Source of the DNA: Lepus europaeus
Lineage: Eukaryota; Chordata; Mammalia; Lagomorpha; Leporidae
Direction of reading: 5' to 3'
DNA length: 64,000 bases
Assembly (NCBI RefSeq): GCF_033115175.1
Contig: NC_084850.1
Coordinates: 114,652,828-114,716,827, forward strand
Positions 35,042 through 48,063 of this stretch are shown here, one piece after another (position 1 is the first letter of the stretch; the number at the start of each line of letters is the position of its first letter). Made by a program: the position numbers and the translations under genes. The notes beneath the pieces are model-generated. The model saw nothing but the letters and a program-made list of their open reading frames with translations, was not told the origin of the DNA and did no database searches.

Positions 35042-36106
35042 AAATATACAGAAGATCAGTTTAGTATATCTTAAGTAAATCTTTCAACAATTTGCACCCA
35101 CAAAGAAACACAAAGTGAAAAATACTGTTTAAGTACTAGCTATAGCATTAAATCACAATGTATAGCACATTAAGGACAGAGATCCTACATGAGGAGTAAG
35201 TGCACAGTGACTCCTGTTGTTGGCTTAACAAATTGACACTCTAGTTTATGGCATCAGTAATCACCCAAGGCTCTTGTCATGAGCTGCCAAGGCTATGGAA
35301 GCCTCTTGAGTTCGCCAACTCCGATGTTATTTAGACAATTCCATAGTCAAAATGGAAGTTCTCTCCTCCCTTCAGAGAAAGGTACCTCCTTCTTTGATGG
35401 CCTGTTCTTTCCACTGGGATCTCACTCACAGAGATCTTTCATTTAGGTTTTTTGTTTGTTTGTTTGTTTTTGCCACAGTGTCTTGGCATTCCATGCCTGA
35501 AATACTCTCATGGGTATTTAGCCAGATCCGAATGCCTTAAGGGCTGATTCAGAGGCCAGAGTGCTGTTTAGGACACCTGCTATTCTATGAGTCTGCTGTG
35601 TATCCCACTTTCCATGCTGGATCATTCTCTCCCTTTTTAATTCTATCCATTAGTATTAGCAGACACTAGTCTTGTTTATGTGATCCCTTTGACTCTTAGT
35701 CCTATCATTATGATCAATTATGAACTGAAACTGATCACTTTGACTAGTAAGATGGCATTAGTACATGCCACCTTGATGGGATTGAATTGGAATCCCCTGG
35801 TATGTTTCTAACTCTACCATTTGGGGCAAGTCCGATTGAGCATGTCCCAAATTGTACATCTCTTCCTTCTCTTATACCCACTCTTATATTTAACAGGGAT
35901 CACTTTTCAGTTAAGTTTCAACACTTAAGAAAAATTGTATATTAATGACAGAATTCAAACAATAGTATTAAGTAGAACAAACAGAAAAAAATACTAAAAG
36001 GGATAAAGTATTAAGTTGTTCATCAACAGTCAGGGCAATGGCTGATCAAGTCACTGTTTTTCATAGCATCCATTTCACTTCTACAGGTTTCCTTTTAGGT
36101 GCTCAG

Positions 36107-36775
36107 TTAGTTGTCACAGATCAGGGAGAACATATGATATTTGTCCCTTTGGGACTGGCTTATTTCACTCAGCATGATGTTTTCCAGATTCCTCCGTTTT
36201 GTTGCAAATGACCAGATTTCATGGTTTTTTACTGCTGTATAGTATTCTATAGAGTACATATCCCATAATTTCTTTATCCAGTCTACTGTTGGTGGGCATT
36301 TGGGTTGATTCCAGGTCTTAGCTATTGTGAATTGAGCTGCAATAAACATTAAGGTGCAGACAGCTCTTTTGTTTGCCAATTTAATTTCCTTTGGGTAAAT
36401 TCCAAGGAGTGGGATGGCTGGGTTGTATGGTGGGGTTATATTCAGGTTTCTGAGGAATCTCCAAACTGACTTCCATAGTGGCTTTACCAGTTTGCATTCC
36501 CACCAACAGTGGGTTAGTGTTCCTATTTCCCCACATCCTCTCCAGCATCTGTTGTTGGTAGATTTCTGTATGTGAGCCATTCTAACCGGGGTGACATGAA
36601 ACCTCATTGTGGTTTTGATTTGCATTTCCTGATGGCTAGTGATCCTGAACATTTTTTTCATGTGTCTATTGGTTTGTCCTTTGGATTTCCTTTTTTGAAA
36701 AATATCTATTGAGGTCCTTGGCCCATCTCTCCAGTGCATGGTTTGTTTTGTTGTTGTAGAGTTTCTTGATCTCAT
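36107..36775 (-). pseudogene. L1-A ORF2 C-terminal fragment
   Basis: 222-codon open stretch holding the ORF2 C-terminus. The cysteine-rich motif C-x3-C-x7-H-x4-C (from CWRGCGEIG) lies at residues ~80-97, and the end reads HMFSLICDN before the stop. The upstream frame is lost through a small deletion near 36858-36866: sense 'gaaagaggaaagtgaag' where the older L1 at 20700 has 'gaaacactcagcgaagtg'. L1-B has the same lesion. Confidence 0.88.
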
Positions 36776-37282
36776 TGTAGATTCTGGTTATTAATCCTTT
36801 ACTGGTTGCATAATTTGCAAATATTTTTTTCCCATTCTGTCGGTTGCCTCTTCACTTTCCTCTTTCTTTTGCAGTACGGAAACTTCTCAATTTGATGCAA
36901 TCCCAATAGTTAATTTTGGCTTTGACTGCCTTTGCCTCCGGGGTCGTTTCCAAGAAGTCTTTGCCATTGCTGATATTTTGCAGGGTTTCTCCAATGTTCT
37001 CCAATAATTTGATGGTGTCAGGTCATAGATTTAGCTCTTTAATCCATGCTGAGTGGATTTTTGTGTAAGGTGTAAGGTAGGGGTCTTGCTTCATGCTTCT
37101 GCACGTGGAAATCCAGTTTTACCAGCACCATTTATTGAATGGACTGTCCTTGCTCCAGGAATTGGTTTCAGATCTTTGATCAAATATAAGTTGGCTGTAG
37201 ATGTTTGGATTGATTTCTGGTGTTTCTATTCTGTTCCATTGGTCTATCCATCTGTTTCTGTACCAGTACCATGCTGTTTTGA

Positions 37283-38680
37283 TTACAACTGCCCTGTATA
37301 TGTCCTGAAATCTGGTATTGTGATGCCTCCAGCTTTGTTTTTGTTGTACAAAATTGCTTTAGCTATTCGAGGTCTCCTGCGTCTCCATATGAATTTCAGC
37401 ATCATTTTTTCTAGATCTGAGAAGAATGTCTTTGGTATCTTAATTGGTATCACATTGAATCTATAAATTTCTTTTGGAAGAATGGACCTTTTGATGATGT
37501 GGATTCTTCCAATCCATGAGCATGGAAGATTTTTCCATTTTTTGGTATCCTCTTCTATTTCTTTCTTTAAGATTTTGTAATTCTCATCATAGAGATCTTT
37601 GACATCCTTGGTTAAGTTTCTTCCAAGGTATTTGATTGTTTTTGTAGCTATTGTGAATGGGATTGATCTTAGCAGGTATTTCTCAGCCGAGGAATTGCCT
37701 GTGTATACAAAGGCTGTTGATTTTTGTGCATTGATTTTATATCGGGCTACTTTGCCAAACTCTTCTATGAGTTCCAATAGTTTCTTAGTAGAGATCTTTG
37801 GATCCCCTAAATAAAGAATCATATCATCTGCAAAGAGGGATAGTTTGGCTTCTTCCTTCCCAATTTGTATCCCTTTAATTTCTTTTTCTTGCCTGATGGC
37901 TCTGGCTAAGACTTCCAGAATTATATTGAATAGCAGTGGTGAGAGTGGGCATCCCTGTCTGGTACCAGATCTCAGTGGAAATGCTTCCAACTTTTCCCCA
38001 TTCAATAGGATGCTGGCCATGGGTTTTTCATAAATTGCTTTCATTGTATTGAGGAATGTTCCTTCTATACCCAATTTGCTTAGAGCTTTCATCATGAAAG
38101 GGTGTTGAATTTTATTGAATGCTTTCTCTGCATCTGTTGAGATAGTCATATGGTTTTTCTTCTGCAGTCTGTTAATGTGGTGTATCACATTGATTGATTT
38201 GCAAACATTGAACGATCCCTGCATACCAGGGATAAATCCCATTTGGTATGGGTGGATGATCTTTCTAATGTGTTGTCGTATGCTATTGGTGAGAATTTTA
38301 TCAAGGACTTTTGCGTCTGTGTTCATCAGGGATATTGGTCTGTAATTCTCTTTCAATACTGCATCTTTCTCTGGCTTAGGGATTGATGTGAATCTGGCTT
38401 CATAGAAAGAATTTGGGAGGATTCCCTCTTTTTTGATTGTTCTGAATAGTTTGAGAACAATTGGAGTTAGTTCTTCTTTAAATGTCTGGTAGAACTCAGC
38501 AGTGAATCCATCTGGTCCTGGGTTTTTCTTTGTTGGGAGGGCCTTTATTACTGTCTCAATTTCTGACTCAGTTATGGGTCTGTTTAGGTTTTCTATGTCT
38601 TCATGGTTCAATTTAGTTAGGTTGTATGTGTCCAGGAATCTATCCATTTCTGATAGATTTCCATGTTTGCTGGCATACAA
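37283..38680 (-). pseudogene. L1-A ORF2 reverse-transcriptase region
   Basis: 465-codon open stretch, the longest in the window, covering most of the RT domain. It has [11 protein letters not shown] and YRPISLMN near the start, then the motif-A segment [12 protein letters not shown] (first catalytic Asp kept; the next usual Asp is Asn). These are followed by [15 protein letters not shown] and the catalytic FADD in [13 protein letters not shown]. It ends in TYTGQL because of a 1-nt deletion (sense gacatatacagggc) that shifts the frame. The reaction would be L1 RNA reverse transcription, but the protein is cut off before its C-terminal part. L1-B shares the same break. Confidence 0.92.
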
Positions 38681-39047
38681 CTCTTTGTAGTAATTTCTGA
38701 TGATTCTTTTTTTTTCTGTGGTATCTGTTGTTACATTTCCTTTTTCATCTCTAATTTTATTGATTTGGATCTTTTCTCTTCTTTTTTTTTAGTTAGTTGA
38801 GCCAATGGTGTGTCAATTTTATTCATCTTTTCAAAAAACCAGCTCTTTGCTTTGCTGATTTTTTGTAATGTTTTTTTTGGATTCAATCCTGTTTATTTCT
38901 TCTCTGATTTTAATTATTTCTCTTCTCCTACTAGATTTGTTCTGGTTTGCTGCCGTTTTTCTAGATCCTTGAGATGTGTTGAAAGCTCATTTATTTGGTG
39001 CCTTTCCAATTTCTTGATGTAGGCACCTATTGCTATAAACTTTCCGC

Positions 39048-39818
39048 TCAAACCTGCTTTGCCGTATCCCATAAGTTTTGATATGTTGTGTTGTTATCCT
39101 CATTTACTTCCAGAAAGTTTTTGATTTCTCCTTTGATTTCTTCTATGACCCATTGTTCATTCAGGAGCATGTTGTTCAGTTTCCATGTGTTTGCATACTC
39201 TCTAGGAATTCCTGAGTTGCTAATTTCCAACTTCATTCCGCTGTGGTCTGAGAAGCTGCATGGTATGATTCTAATTCTTTTAAATTTGCTGAGGCTTGCT
39301 TTATGGCCTTGTATGTGGTCAATGCTAGATAAGATTCCATGCACTGCTGAGAAGAATTTAAAATCTTTAGATGTAGGATTGAAAGTTCTGTAGATATCTA
39401 TTAGATCTATTTGGGCTATAGTGTCAATTAAATCTGCTGTTTCCTTGTTGATCTTCTGTCCAGTTGATCTGTCTATTTCTGAGAGTAGAGTATTGAAGTC
39501 CCCCAGTACTATTGTATTAGAGTCTAAGTCTCCCTTTAAGTCCCTTAACATATCTTTTAAATAAACTGGTGCCCTGTAATTAGGTGCATATGCATTTATA
39601 ATAGTTAAATCTTCCTGTTGAATTGAACCCTTAATCATTATATAGTGCCCCTCTTTGTCTCTCTTAACAGTTTTTGTGTTAAAGTTTATTTTGTCTGATA
39701 TTAATATGGCTACATCTGCTTTTTTTGGTTTCTGTTGGCATGGCATATCTTTTTCCAACCTTTCACTTTCAGTCTGCTTGCATCTTTGTTGGGAAGATGT
39801 GTTTCTTGTAGGCAGCAA
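39048..39818 (-). pseudogene. L1-A ORF2 endonuclease region
   Basis: 256-codon open stretch from the apurinic-type endonuclease domain that nicks target DNA. Landmarks are NAYAPN, the metal/active-site motif LGDFNTLL and SDHSG near the domain end. The extreme N-terminus (sense gttaatggattcaact region, about 39885) is in another frame, so the domain is interrupted. The linker to the RT region (39047-38681) is also broken. Confidence 0.9.
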
Positions 39819-40229
39819 AGAGATGGGCTTTGTTCCTTAATCCATTCAGCCAGTCTGTGTCTTTTAGCTGGAGAGTTGAATCCATTAACGTTCAGTGTGA
39901 CTATTGAGAAGGAGTAACCTTGCCCTGCTGTTTTCCCAAAGATATTTTCTACTCTATGATTTGAGCTTCCTATGATCTTTTACTGGTAGGTTTTCTTCCT
40001 TTACCTTCTTTCATATTGATGGCCATGTTTCTGTGTTTCTGTGTGTAGCACATCTTTAAGCATTTTTTGTAGGGCAACGAGTGGCGAAGAATTCTTTCAA
40101 TTTCTTTTTGCTGTGAAAGGTCTTTCTTTCACCTTCATTCACAAATGAGAGATTTGCAGGATATAATATTCTGGGCTGGCAGTTTTTCTCTCTTAGTACC
40201 TGGGCTATATCTCGCCATTCCCTCCTAGC

Positions 40230-40505
40230 CTATAGGGTTTCTGATGAGAAGTCTGCTGTGAGTCTAATTGGAGATCCTCTGAGAGTAATCTGGTATTTCT
40301 CTCTTGCACATTTTAGGATCTTTTCCTTATGTTTCACTGTGGTGAGTTTGATTACAACGTCTCGTGGTGAGGATCTCTTTTGGTCATGATTATTAGGGGT
40401 TCTATGAGCTTCCTGTACTAGGATGTCTCTGTCCTTCTCCAAATCCTGGAAATTTTCCGCTAGTATCTCACTAAAAAGGCCTTCTAATCCTTTCTCCCTC
40501 TGCAT
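40230..40505 (-). pseudogene. L1-A ORF1 C-terminal fragment
   Basis: 91 codons resembling the RRM/C-terminal RNA-binding part of L1 ORF1p: a QEAHRTPN segment, KRSSPRDVVIKL, and PIRLTADFSSETL. A stop follows directly where the family continues, so this is a truncated remnant. Confidence 0.85.
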
Positions 40506-40811
40506 GCCTTCAGGAACTCCTAGAACCCGAATGTTCGGTTTTTTATTAGTATCCTGTAGATTCCTGACAGTATTTTTTAGATTTCTAATATCTTCTTCTT
40601 TTCTTTGGTTTGACTGTATACTTTCCTGTTCTCTATCTTCTAAGTCCGATATACTCTCTCATGCTTCACTCATTCTGTTTTTAAGGCTCTCTAATGTGTT
40701 TGTCATTTGATCTATTGAATTCTTCATTTCATTATGATTTCTCTTCACTATCACAGTTCATGTTCTACTAATTGCTTCATTTCATTTTGATTCCTCCTTA
40801 ATATTTCATTT

Positions 40812-41063
40812 TTATGAGAGAGATTTTTCTATCCTGTCCATTAAGGATTTCTGTAGTTCAAGAATTTGTTTTTGAGAACTTCTTAATATTCTTATCAATT
40901 TTTTGAGATCCGCTTCTTGCATTTCTTCGATCTCATCATCTTCATAATCTTGAATTAGGGTGTCTTGTTCATTTGGGGGCGTCATAGTGTCTTCCTTGTT
41001 CTTGTTTCCTTGGTTTCTGCATTTGTTGCTTGGCATTGTGGCGATATTCTTTGGTTTCTTCAC
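40812..41063 (-). pseudogene. L1-A ORF1 N-terminal fragment
   Basis: 83 codons rich in Lys, Glu, Asp and Gln. It contains the start-like MPSNKCRNQGNKNKED and the beginning of the coiled-coil (LKKLIRILRSSQKQILELQ), as at the L1 ORF1p N-terminus. Broken before the coiled coil is complete. Confidence 0.8.
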
Positions 41064-41187
41064 TGTAGTGGTTTTTCTTGTTATACTATGACACTAGATT
41101 ATGTGGACTCTCTGCTTTTGATGGATCCTTAGAGGCTATGATGGGTGTTGCCAGAGAGCTCTGTTTGGTTCTTCAGGGTTAAGGGTT

Positions 41188-41300
41188 GAAGGTTTGATTT
41201 TTTAACCATTATATCCTAATTGTCCAGAACACACAGAGCACATAGAAGACATTCAATAAATATCTATTGCATGTATAAATGAATGTAAAAATAAGTGAAT
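41188..41300 (+). mobile_element. L2 LINE 3' terminus, plus (right part)
   Basis: After the L1-A TSD the L2 resumes with its diagnostic end: gagcacatagaagacattca, ataaatatctattgcatgta, then aatgaatg units. It joins logically to the L2 left part ending at 35041. Confidence 0.8.
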
Positions 41301-41329
41301 GATGGAAGAGACAGAGCTTATTTTATTGA

Positions 41330-41760
41330 AGTGACGCTTTTTAGCTTAACTACTCCTACATGACAAATGACAGCAAAAGCTTGTGTACTAAAACAAGTTA
41401 TTTAAATAACTCACATTTCTGTGTGAGAAATTCTAATATGGGTCACTGGTATGTATAAAAGTCTCCCAAAGTTATTAACTTTTTAAAATAATGATTAATA
41501 CATTGTTCTGAAACTGTTTTATTTACATGTACATGTCCTTGACAGAGATGACTAGGAGGCTGGACTCAGTCTATTCTGCCAGCTGGAACACCTAGACAAA
41601 GCCTATGATAACCTCTGTATATTAAGACTTCCTACATGGTGGCTTTGGGATCCAAAAGCAAATGCTCCAGCAAACAAGGAAGGTGCTGTGTGACTTTGGT
41701 GAGCTAGCTTCAGAGATCATACATTATTTCCAACATACTATACTGGAGGCCAAGTTTGGA
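41330..41760 (-). mobile_element. Possible MLT1-type LTR remnant, minus
   Basis: Patchy agreement with the reversed MLT1J/K type LTR: atttctgtgtgagaaattct, ggctggactcagtctattct, cttcctacatggtggctttg, then a counterpart of the 'agtcacacagcatcac' stretch (gtgctgtgtgactttgg). Heavily eroded; no viral genes. Confidence 0.45.
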
Positions 41761-42045
41761 CCAGCCATTTAAATGCTTTGTTGGGACATTTGACTCCAAT
41801 ATCAAAGTTCCTGGGTTCAAGTCCTGACTTTGTTTTTAATTCCATCTTCCTGCTGATACAAACCTGGTGATTTAGCAATAATGCTTTAAGCAGTGTAGTT
41901 GGGTCTGCTGTTCATGTGGGAAACCTGGATTGAGTTCCTAGCTCTGGGCTTTAGTCCCCAGCCCTTGGCATGGTGGGCATTAGGGGAATGAACCAGCAAC
42001 TGAGAGCTTTGCATCTGTCTTTGTCTCTAAAAAATTTTTTTATAA
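41758..42045 (+). mobile_element. CSINE (old, diverged), plus
   Basis: Order ggaccagccatttaaatgct (head), gggttcaagtcctgac (B box, about 41813), gggaatgaaccagcaactga, then an A/T-rich end. The (CT)n part is reduced to ctgtctttgtctct. Confidence 0.75.
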
Positions 42046-42429
42046 AAATATGCTATATTGAAGTTTCAAAAAATCAACCTAGAGTCAAGGGTAGGCTACA
42101 CATAAATCCAGCTTCTCAATGAAATGGTTGTTAAAGAGTTTGTGGCATTTAAAAAAATCCTCACAGATGGCTTTTGTAAATTGGTTTAGATTATGATCAG
42201 CTTTTATTACCTGTTATCACAAGAGATTGAGTTTACCCAAAGTAGATAAACTAGGTGGTCAAAATATATTTTTTAAAAAAATAATTTGTAGTCGAGCTTT
42301 GATATGCTCACTTTCTCCTGCATTTTACTTTTTTTATGTGCCAAGCTGTCCTATATCCTAAAAGTTAAACTGACCATGGACAAGTCAGACGTGTAGAGTG
42401 AGATGGGAGAGGGATCAACGTAAAGTACC
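42046..42429. other. Unassigned DNA
   Basis: No feature recognised; it forms the left flank of L1-B, and no matching TSD is seen at the right end of L1-B. Confidence 0.5.
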
Positions 42430-42434
42430 CTTTC

Positions 42435-43247
42435 ATGATGAAAGCTCTAAGCAAATTGGGTATAGAAGGAACATTCCTCAATACAATGAAAGCAATTTAT
42501 GAAAAACCCATGGCCAGCATCCTATTGAATGGGGAAAAGTTGGAAGCATTTCCACTGAGATCTGGTACCAGACAGGGATGCCCACTCTCACCACTGCTAT
42601 TCAATATAATTCTGGAAGTCTTAGCCAGAGCCATCAGGCAAGAAAAAGAAATTAAAGGGATACAAATTGGGAAGGAAGAAGCCAAACTATCCCTCTTTGC
42701 AGATGATATGATTCTTTATTTAGGGGATCCAAAGATCTCTACTAAGAAACTATTGGAACTCATAGAAGAGTTTGGCAAAGTAGCCCGATATAAAATCAAT
42801 GCACAAAAATCAACAGCCTTTGTATACACAGGCAATTCCTCGGCTGAGAAATACCTGCTAAGATCAATCCCATTCACAATAGCTACAAAAACAATCAAAT
42901 ACCTTGGAAGAAACTTAACCAAGGATGTCAAAGATCTCTATGATGAGAATTACAAAATCTTAAAGAAAGAAATAGAAGAGGATACCAAAAAATGGAAAAA
43001 TCTTCCATGCTCATGGATTGGAAGAATCCACATCATCAAAAGGTCCATTCTTCCAAAAGAAATTTATAGATTCAATGTGATACCAATTAAGATACCAAAG
43101 ACATTCTTCTCAGATCTAGAAAAAATGATGCTGAAATTCATATGGAGACGCAGGAGACCTCGAATAGCTAAAGCAATTTTGTACAACAAAAACAAAGCTG
43201 GAGGCATCACAATACCAGATTTCAGGACATATACAGGGCAGTTGTAA
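42435..43247 (+). pseudogene. L1-B ORF2 reverse-transcriptase fragment
   Basis: 270 codons identical at protein level to the C-terminal 270 codons of the L1-A RT fragment, including [19 protein letters not shown] and the same frameshifted end TYTGQL. It starts downstream of the motif-A Asp because the element is 5'-truncated, so it cannot encode a complete RT. Confidence 0.92.
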
Positions 43248-43447
43248 TCAAAACAGCATGGTACTGGTACAGAAACAGATGGATAGACCAGTGGAATAGA
43301 ATAGAAACACCAGAAATCAATCCAAACATCTACAGCCAACTTATATTTGATCAAAGATCTGAAACCAATTCCTGGAGCAAGGACAGTCCATTCAATAAAT
43401 GGTGCTGGTAAAACTGGATTTCCACGTGCAGAAGCATGAAGTAAGAC

Positions 43448-44012
<565 letters not shown>

Positions 44013-44434
44013 AAGACCTCTACCTTACACCTTACACAAAAATCCACTCAGCATGGATTAAAGAGCTAAATCTATGACTTGACAACATCAAATTATTAGA
44101 GAACCTCTGAGAAACCCTATAAGATATAGGCACAGGCAAAGACTTCTTGGAAACGACCCCGGAGGCAAAGGCAGTCAAAGCCAAAATTAACTATTGGGAT
44201 TGCATCAAATTGAGAAGTTTCCGTACTGCAAAAGAAAGAGGAAAGTGAAGAGGCAACCGACAGAATGGGAAAAAAATATTTGCAAATTATGCAACCAGTA
44301 AAGGATTAATAACCAGAATCTACAATGAGATCAAGAAACTCCACAACAACAAAACAAACCACGCACTGGAGAGATGGGCCAAGGACCTCAATAGATATTT
44401 TTCAAAAGAGGAAATCCAAACGGTCAACAGACAC

Positions 44435-44989
44435 ATGAAAAAAATGTTCAGGATCACTAGCCATCAGGAAATGCAAATCAAAACCACAATGAGGTTTCAT
44501 GTCACCCCGGTTAGAATGGCTCACATACAGAAATCTACCAACAACAGATGCTGGAGAGGATGTGGGGAAATAGGAACACTAACCCACTGTTGGTGGGAAT
44601 GCAAACTGGTAAAGCCACTATGGAAGTCAGTTTGGAGATTCCTCAGAAACCTGAATATAACCCCACCATACAACCCAGCCATCCCACTCCTTGGAATTTA
44701 CCCAAAGGAAATTAAATTGGCAAACAAAAGAGCTGTCTGCACCTTAATGTTTATTGCAGCTCAATTCACAATAGATAAGACCTGGAATCAACCCAAATGC
44801 CCACCAACAGTAGACTGGATAAAGAAATTATGGGATATGTACTCTATAGAATACTATACAGCAGTAAAAAACCATGAAATCTGGTCATTTGCAACAAAAC
44901 GGAGGAATCTGGAAAACATCATGCTGAGTGAAATAAGCCAGTCCCAAAGGGACAAATATCATATGTTCTCCCTGATCTGTGACAACTAA
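44435..44989 (+). pseudogene. L1-B ORF2 C-terminal fragment
   Basis: 184 codons matching the L1-A C-terminal fragment with one amino-acid difference (Asp for Ala after 'AAQFTI'). It has the cysteine-rich motif starting CWRGCGEIG and ends FSLICDN. Both copies share the variant RFHVTPVRM where other L1s in the window have RFHLTPVRM. The upstream frame is broken by the shared small deletion near 44237-44243. Confidence 0.9.
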
Positions 44990-46018
44990 CTGAGCACCTA
45001 AAAGGAAACCTGTAGAAGTGAAATGGATGCTATGAAAAACAATGACTTGATCAGCCATTGCCCTGACTGTTGAGGAACAACTTACTACGTTATTCCTTTT
45101 AGTATTTTTTTGTTCTACTTGATACCATTGGTTGCACTCTTTAATTAATACACAATTATTCTTAGATGTTTAAATTTAACTGAAAAGTGATCCCTGTTAA
45201 ATATAAGAGTGGGTATAAGAGAGGGAAGAGATGTACAGTTCGGCACATGCTCAATCAGACTTATCCCAATGGTAGAGTTAGAAACATGCCAGGGGATTCC
45301 AATTCAATCCCATTAAGGTGGCATGTACAAATGCCATCTTACTAGTCAAAGTGATCAGTTTCAGTTCATAATTGATCATAATGATAGGATTGTCAAAGGG
45401 ATCACATAAACAAGACTAGTGTCTGCTAATACTAATGGATAGAATTAAAAAGGAAGGAATGATCCAACATGGGAAGCAGGCCACACAGTAGACTAATAGA
45501 ATAGCAGATGTCCTAAACAGCACTCTGGCCTCTGAATCAGCCCTTAAGGCATTCGGATCTGGCTAAATACCCATGAGAGTATTTCAGGCATGGAAAGGCA
45601 AGGCACTGTGGCAAAAACAAACAAACAAACAAACAAACAAACAAAAAACCCAAATGAAAGATCTCTGTGAGTGAGATCCCAGTGGAAAGAACAGGCCATC
45701 AAAGAAGGAGGTACCTTTCTCTGAAGGGAGGAGAGAACTTCCATTTTGACTATGGAATTGTCTAAATAACATCAGAGTTGGCAAACTCAAGAGGCTTCCA
45801 TAGCCTTGGCAGCTCATGACAAAAGCCTTGGGTGATCACCAACGTCATAAATAAGAGTGTCAATTGTTAAATCAACAGTAGGTGTCACTGTGCACTTACT
45901 CCCCATGTAAGATATCTGTCCTTAATATATTGTACTATGTGAATTAATGGTATAACTAGTACTGAAACAGTTCTTTATACTTTGTGTTTCTGTGTGGGTG
46001 CAATCTGTTGAAATCTTT

Positions 46019-47853
46019 TTTTTTTTTTAATTTGTTTTTTTTTTATTTTTATTTTTTTTATTAAACTTTTATTTAATGAATATAAATTTCCAAAGTATAG
46101 CTTATGGGTTACAATGGCTTCCCCCCTCCCATAACTTCCCTCCCGCCCGCAACCCTCCCCCCTCCCGCTCCCTCTCCCCTTCCATTCATGTAAAGATTCA
46201 TTTTCAATTCTCTTTGTATACAGAAGATCAGTTTAGTATATACTAGGTAAAGATTTCAACATTTTGCCCATATAGCAACATCAAGTGAAAAAACTACCAT
46301 TGGATTACTAATTATAGCATTAATTAGCAATGTACAGCACATTAAAGACAGAGATCCTACATAATGTTTTTTTTCAAAATAATTAATTTTCTATGCCATT
46401 TCCATTTTAACACCAGGTTGTTTTGTTTTTTTTTTTTTTCATTTCCAATTCTCTTTATATACAGAAGATCACTTCAGTATATAATTAGCAAAGACCTCAT
46501 CAGTCTGCGCCCACACAGAAACGCAAAGTATAAAAATACTCTTTCAGTACCAGTCCTAGCATCACTTGGCTTTAGACGACCCATTAGGGACAGATCCCGC
46601 ATGGGGTGTAAGTACACAGTGACTCCTGTTGCTGACTTAACAATTTGACACTCCTGTTCATGGCGTCAGTAATCTCCCTGGGCTCTAGTCATGAGTTGCC
46701 AGGGCTATGGAAGCCTTTAGATTTCGCTGACTTTGATATTGTTCCGATAGGGTCATAGTCAAAGTGGAGGTTCTCTCCTCCCTTCGGAGAAAGGTACCTC
46801 CTTCTTTGATGGCCCCATTCTTTCCGCTGGGATCTCACTCACAGAGATCTTTCATTTAGGTCTTTTTTTTTTTTCCATGATATCTTGGCTTTCCATGCCT
46901 GCTATACTCTCATGGGCTCTTCAGCCAGATCTGAATGCCTTGAGGGCTGATTCTGAGGCCGGAGTGCTGTCTAGGACATCTGCCATCCTATGAGTCTGCT
47001 GTGTATCCCACTTCCCATGTTGGATCTTTCTCTCCCTTTGTGATTCTATCAGTTAGTATTAGCAGATACTTGTCTTGTTTGTGTGATCTCTTTGACTCTT
47101 AGACCTATCGGAGCTATCAATTGTGAGCTGAAATTGATTACTTGGACTAGTGCGATGGCATTGGTACATGCCATCTTGATGGAATTGTGTTGGAATCCCC
47201 TGCACATTTCTGACTCCACCATTTGCGGCCAGTCCGATTGAGCATGTTCCTAATTGTTCATTTCCTCCCTCTCTTTTTCCACTCTTAGATTTAACAGGGA
47301 TCACTTTTCAGTTAAAATTTAAACACCTGAGAATAATTGTGTGTTAATTACTGAGTTCAACCAATAGTACTAGAACAACAACAACAACAACAAATACTAA
47401 AAAGGATAGAGTATTACATTGTACATCTAAAGTCAGGACAGGAGCTGATCAGTTCATTTTTGCTTATAGTGTCCATTTCACTTAACAGGTTTTCTCTTTG
47501 GCGCTCAGTTGTCACCGATCAGGGAAAACAAATGATATTTCTCTCTTTGGGACTGGCTCAATTCACTCAGCATGATGTTTTCCAGATTGCTCCATCTTGT
47601 TGCAAATGACTGGGTTTCATTGTTTCTTACTGCTGTATAGTATTCTATGGAGTACATGTCCCACAATTTCTTTATCCAGTCTACTGTTGATGGGCATTTG
47701 GGTTGGTTCCAGGTCTTAGCTATTGTGAATTGAGCTGCAATAAACATTAATGTGCAGATGGCTTTTTTATTTGCCAAATTAAATTCCTTTGGGTAAATTC
47801 CAAGGAGTGGGATGGCTGGGTTGTATGGTAGGGTTATGTTCAGGTTTCTGAGG
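46019..47853 (-). mobile_element. Lagomorph L1, 5'-truncated, minus, inserted in L1-B
   Basis: TSD of 17 bp, aatctgttgaaatcttt, at 46002-46018 and 47854-47870, both made of L1-B 3'UTR sequence. The tail is a long T-rich run (to about 46060) and the C-run near 46121 is the G-run in sense. 3'UTR extends to about 47504; above it lies the ORF2 C-terminus. It is the youngest L1 of the 42-48 kb stack, since it splits L1-B. Confidence 0.94.
47505..47777 (-). pseudogene. L1 ORF2 terminal fragment
   Basis: 90 codons of the ORF2 end: starts [19 protein letters not shown], continues KLWDMYSIEYYTAV, and ends HLFSLIGDN. The element is truncated a short distance upstream (47853), so this is a passive passenger. 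Confidence 0.88.
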
Positions 47854-48063
47854 AATCTGTTGAAATCTTTATTTAGTATATACTAAATTGATCTTCTGTA
47901 TATAAAGATAATTGAAAATGAATCTTGATGAAGAATGGGACAGGAGAGGGAGTGGGACATGGGGTGGTTGTGGGTGAGAGGATGGTTATAGGGGGGAAAA
48001 GTCGCTATAATCCAAAAGTTGTTCTTTGGAAATTTATATTTATTAAATAAATTTAAAAAAAGA

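Larger units (their letters stand above)
35042..41187 (-). mobile_element. L1-A: near full-length lagomorph L1, minus, with TSD
   Basis: 6.1-kb L1. In sense order: a short piece of 5'UTR (41187 to about 41035), ORF1 remnants, ORF2 with endonuclease, RT and cysteine-rich parts, and 3'UTR from 36106. TSD gaaggtttgaatttttt / gaaggtttgatttttt lies at 35025-35041 and 41188-41203. The element ends early: after the sense motif cttctgtatat it goes into a short A-run and lacks the final ~190 bp (G-run and normal terminus) seen in related copies. Several frameshifts inactivate both ORFs. Confidence 0.93.

Noticed and set aside
37053..37466. 137-residue plus-strand ORF and its mirror at 43064-43606 (180 residues)
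   Set aside because: Antisense shadows of L1-A and L1-B ORF2; the opposite strand carries the recognised RT sequence.
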